A stretch of 15,289 nucleotides of DNA, taken from assembly GCA_012727545.1 (NCBI GenBank), contig JAAYHA010000061.1, positions 1-15,289 of the forward strand, written 5' to 3'. The position numbers and the translations under genes were made by a program. Origin of the DNA: Synergistaceae bacterium (lineage in GTDB: Bacteria; Synergistota; Synergistia; Synergistales; Synergistaceae). The notes below the pieces were generated by a model. It was not told the origin of the DNA, made no database searches, and saw only the letters and a program-made list of their open reading frames with translations. Positions 14,437 through 15,289 of this stretch are shown in pieces (position 1 is the first letter of the stretch; the number at the start of each line of letters is the position of its first letter).

Positions 14437-15174
14437 TTACTTCTTTTGCGATTCTGTTAAAAACTTGACGCTTTCGATATATTTCTGGCAATGGTCACAG
14501 TAATCACGATCGTTCTCCGGTCTGCCGGCCCAATCAAGCATCTCCTTTGTTGCGAAGTAGATACCACACCTTTTGCACTGCAGAACGTCAAATTCTTTGT
14601 GCCATATCTTTCTCTTGCCGGGGGATTCATCGTAAGTTATCTTTCCCGTGGGGCATACAGTTGCGCAGGAGAGACAGCCAATACAGGCGTCAGTCTCCAT
14701 TTCATAAGGCGGCGCAACGTGTCTGTCGAAGCCTCTCCCTACAAGCTGTATTGCGTTTGTTCCATTGGCTTCACATGCCCTTACGCAGCGTCCGCACCTT
14801 ATGCAGAGATCAGGTTCCATTGCAAACCGCTCTTCACGCTTGACACCGTATTTATCGCACAGCTGCTGAATGATCGGGGATTTGGGATTTCTGTTTATCA
14901 GAAGCTGAAGGACGGTATTCCTCGCTCTATGTACCCGATCTGTCTCAGTCTCTACGGAAATGCTCCTGGTGATAGGAAACATGCAGGAAGCAACTATCTT
15001 TTTATTTCCTCTGTCATCAATTTCCACAGAACAAAGCCTGCAGTTTCCGTCAAGGGTGAGCCCTTCGTGGTTGCAGAGAGCAGGGATGTCGATGCCGTTT
15101 GCCTGGGCAGCGTGCAGTATAGTTGTCCCTTTTTCCACTTTCAACGGTATTCCGTTTACGGTTATCTCAATCAT
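14437..15174 (-). CDS. NuoG/HoxU-like iron-sulfur protein (2Fe-2S plus two 4Fe-4S clusters)
   Basis: A 245-residue protein resembling the N-terminal third of NuoG, or HoxU. Residues 1-75 are a [2Fe-2S] ferredoxin domain with C34, C45, C48 and C64. Residues 120-180 hold two [4Fe-4S] motifs, C124/127/130/134 (CIRCGRCVRAC) and C164/167/170/174 (CIGCLSCATVC). The His-Cys3 cluster normally between them is absent: the region reads LINRNPKSP without its ligands. The C-terminus has four more cysteines (C200, C203, C226, C229) in a zinc-ribbon-like arrangement that is not standard for NuoG. It likely passes electrons between the NuoF-like flavoprotein and the AOR ferredoxin subunit. The start overlaps the end of the NuoF-like gene by 8 bases, so they are co-translated. 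Confidence 0.88.
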   Translation of the reverse strand: MIEITVNGIPLKVEKGTTILHAAQANGIDIPALCNHEGLTLDGNCRLCSVEIDDRGNKKIVASCMFPITRSISVETETDRVHRARNTVLQLLINRNPKSPIIQQLCDKYGVKREERFAMEPDLCIRCGRCVRACEANGTNAIQLVGRGFDRHVAPPYEMETDACIGCLSCATVCPTGKITYDESPGKRKIWHKEFDVLQCKRCGIYFATKEMLDWAGRPENDRDYCDHCQKYIESVKFLTESQKK

Positions 15175-15289
15175 GATCGATCACCTCTTTGACTATGTCC
15201 ACTGATGAGAAAGGACACACTTCAAAACATGCCCCGCACTTTATACAGCCTTCCTGCTTGATCCTGTATTTACCACTGTCAAGTTTTTC
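15167..15289 (-). CDS. C-terminal end of a NuoF/HoxF-like diaphorase subunit (partial)
   Basis: Only the last 40 codons are in the window, open to the right edge. They read KYRIKQEGCIKCGACFEVCP followed by a short tail, a single [4Fe-4S] ferredoxin motif preceded by a short Y-R-I stretch. NuoF-like subunits of NAD(P)-linked hydrogenases and bifurcating enzymes (for example HndC-type) commonly end in such an added ferredoxin domain. With a NuoG-like gene overlapping it by 8 bases, the best guess is the FMN- and NAD(P)-binding subunit of the same complex. The fragment is too short to see the flavin or nucleotide site, so a free-standing ferredoxin-domain protein cannot be excluded. Confidence 0.7.
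   Translation of the reverse strand, partial: EKLDSGKYRIKQEGCIKCGACFEVCPFSSVDIVKEVIDHD

Noticed and set aside
14491..15192. Plus-strand open frame of 233 codons opposite the NuoG-like gene
   Set aside because: Antisense shadow of a gene with twelve correctly spaced cluster cysteines; nothing recognisable on this strand.

Overview
The window comes from the chromosome of an anaerobic bacterium. It pairs ordinary housekeeping genes with an aldehyde:ferredoxin oxidoreductase (AOR) cluster of the tungsten/molybdenum-pterin type, and it shows strong Shine-Dalgarno sites and tightly overlapping genes. Synergistota is my best guess from overall character, with Firmicutes-like anaerobes as the alternative. 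No sequence in the window proves the phylum. All genes run on the minus strand except cysS. No mobile element, CRISPR array, tRNA or rRNA was found, and no gene-free stretch exceeds 300 bases.

In minus-strand transcription order, the right end (15289-11530) holds the C-terminal tail of a NuoF-like diaphorase subunit, a NuoG/HoxU-like iron-sulfur protein, a 184-base gap with a structured leader and a strong terminator, a four-cluster ferredoxin subunit, the AOR catalytic subunit, a structured 3' region, and a MoaD/ThiS-like small protein. Together they suggest an aldehyde-oxidising tungsten (or molybdenum) enzyme that feeds electrons through several Fe-S clusters towards an NAD(P)-reducing flavin module, with its own MoaD-like protein for cofactor synthesis. 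The leader looks like a riboswitch: a 6-bp closing stem competes with the left arm of the terminator.

The middle (11505-3593) has cysS on the plus strand, ending in a terminator and convergent with moaD. Diverging from it is a compact minus-strand operon: uvrC, ribD, ribE, ribBA, ribH, serS. This gives one DNA-repair nuclease subunit, the riboflavin genes ribD, ribE, ribBA and ribH, and seryl-tRNA synthetase, with overlaps or very short spacers. There is no room for an FMN riboswitch in front of ribD. The UvrC is short because a block between the UVR motif and the RNase H-like nuclease domain is missing.

The left end (3515-1) has a membrane protein that fuses a degenerate TagO/WecA-like domain, lacking its catalytic motifs, to a TagA/WecG glycosyltransferase. 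After it come ybaB/ebfC, recR and the truncated start of a YacL-type PIN/TRAM membrane protein.

The points most worth a second look are the candidate leader RNA at 14311-14416, the pseudo-TagO/TagA fusion, the internally shortened UvrC, and the three-way-junction-like repeat structure between the AOR gene and moaD.
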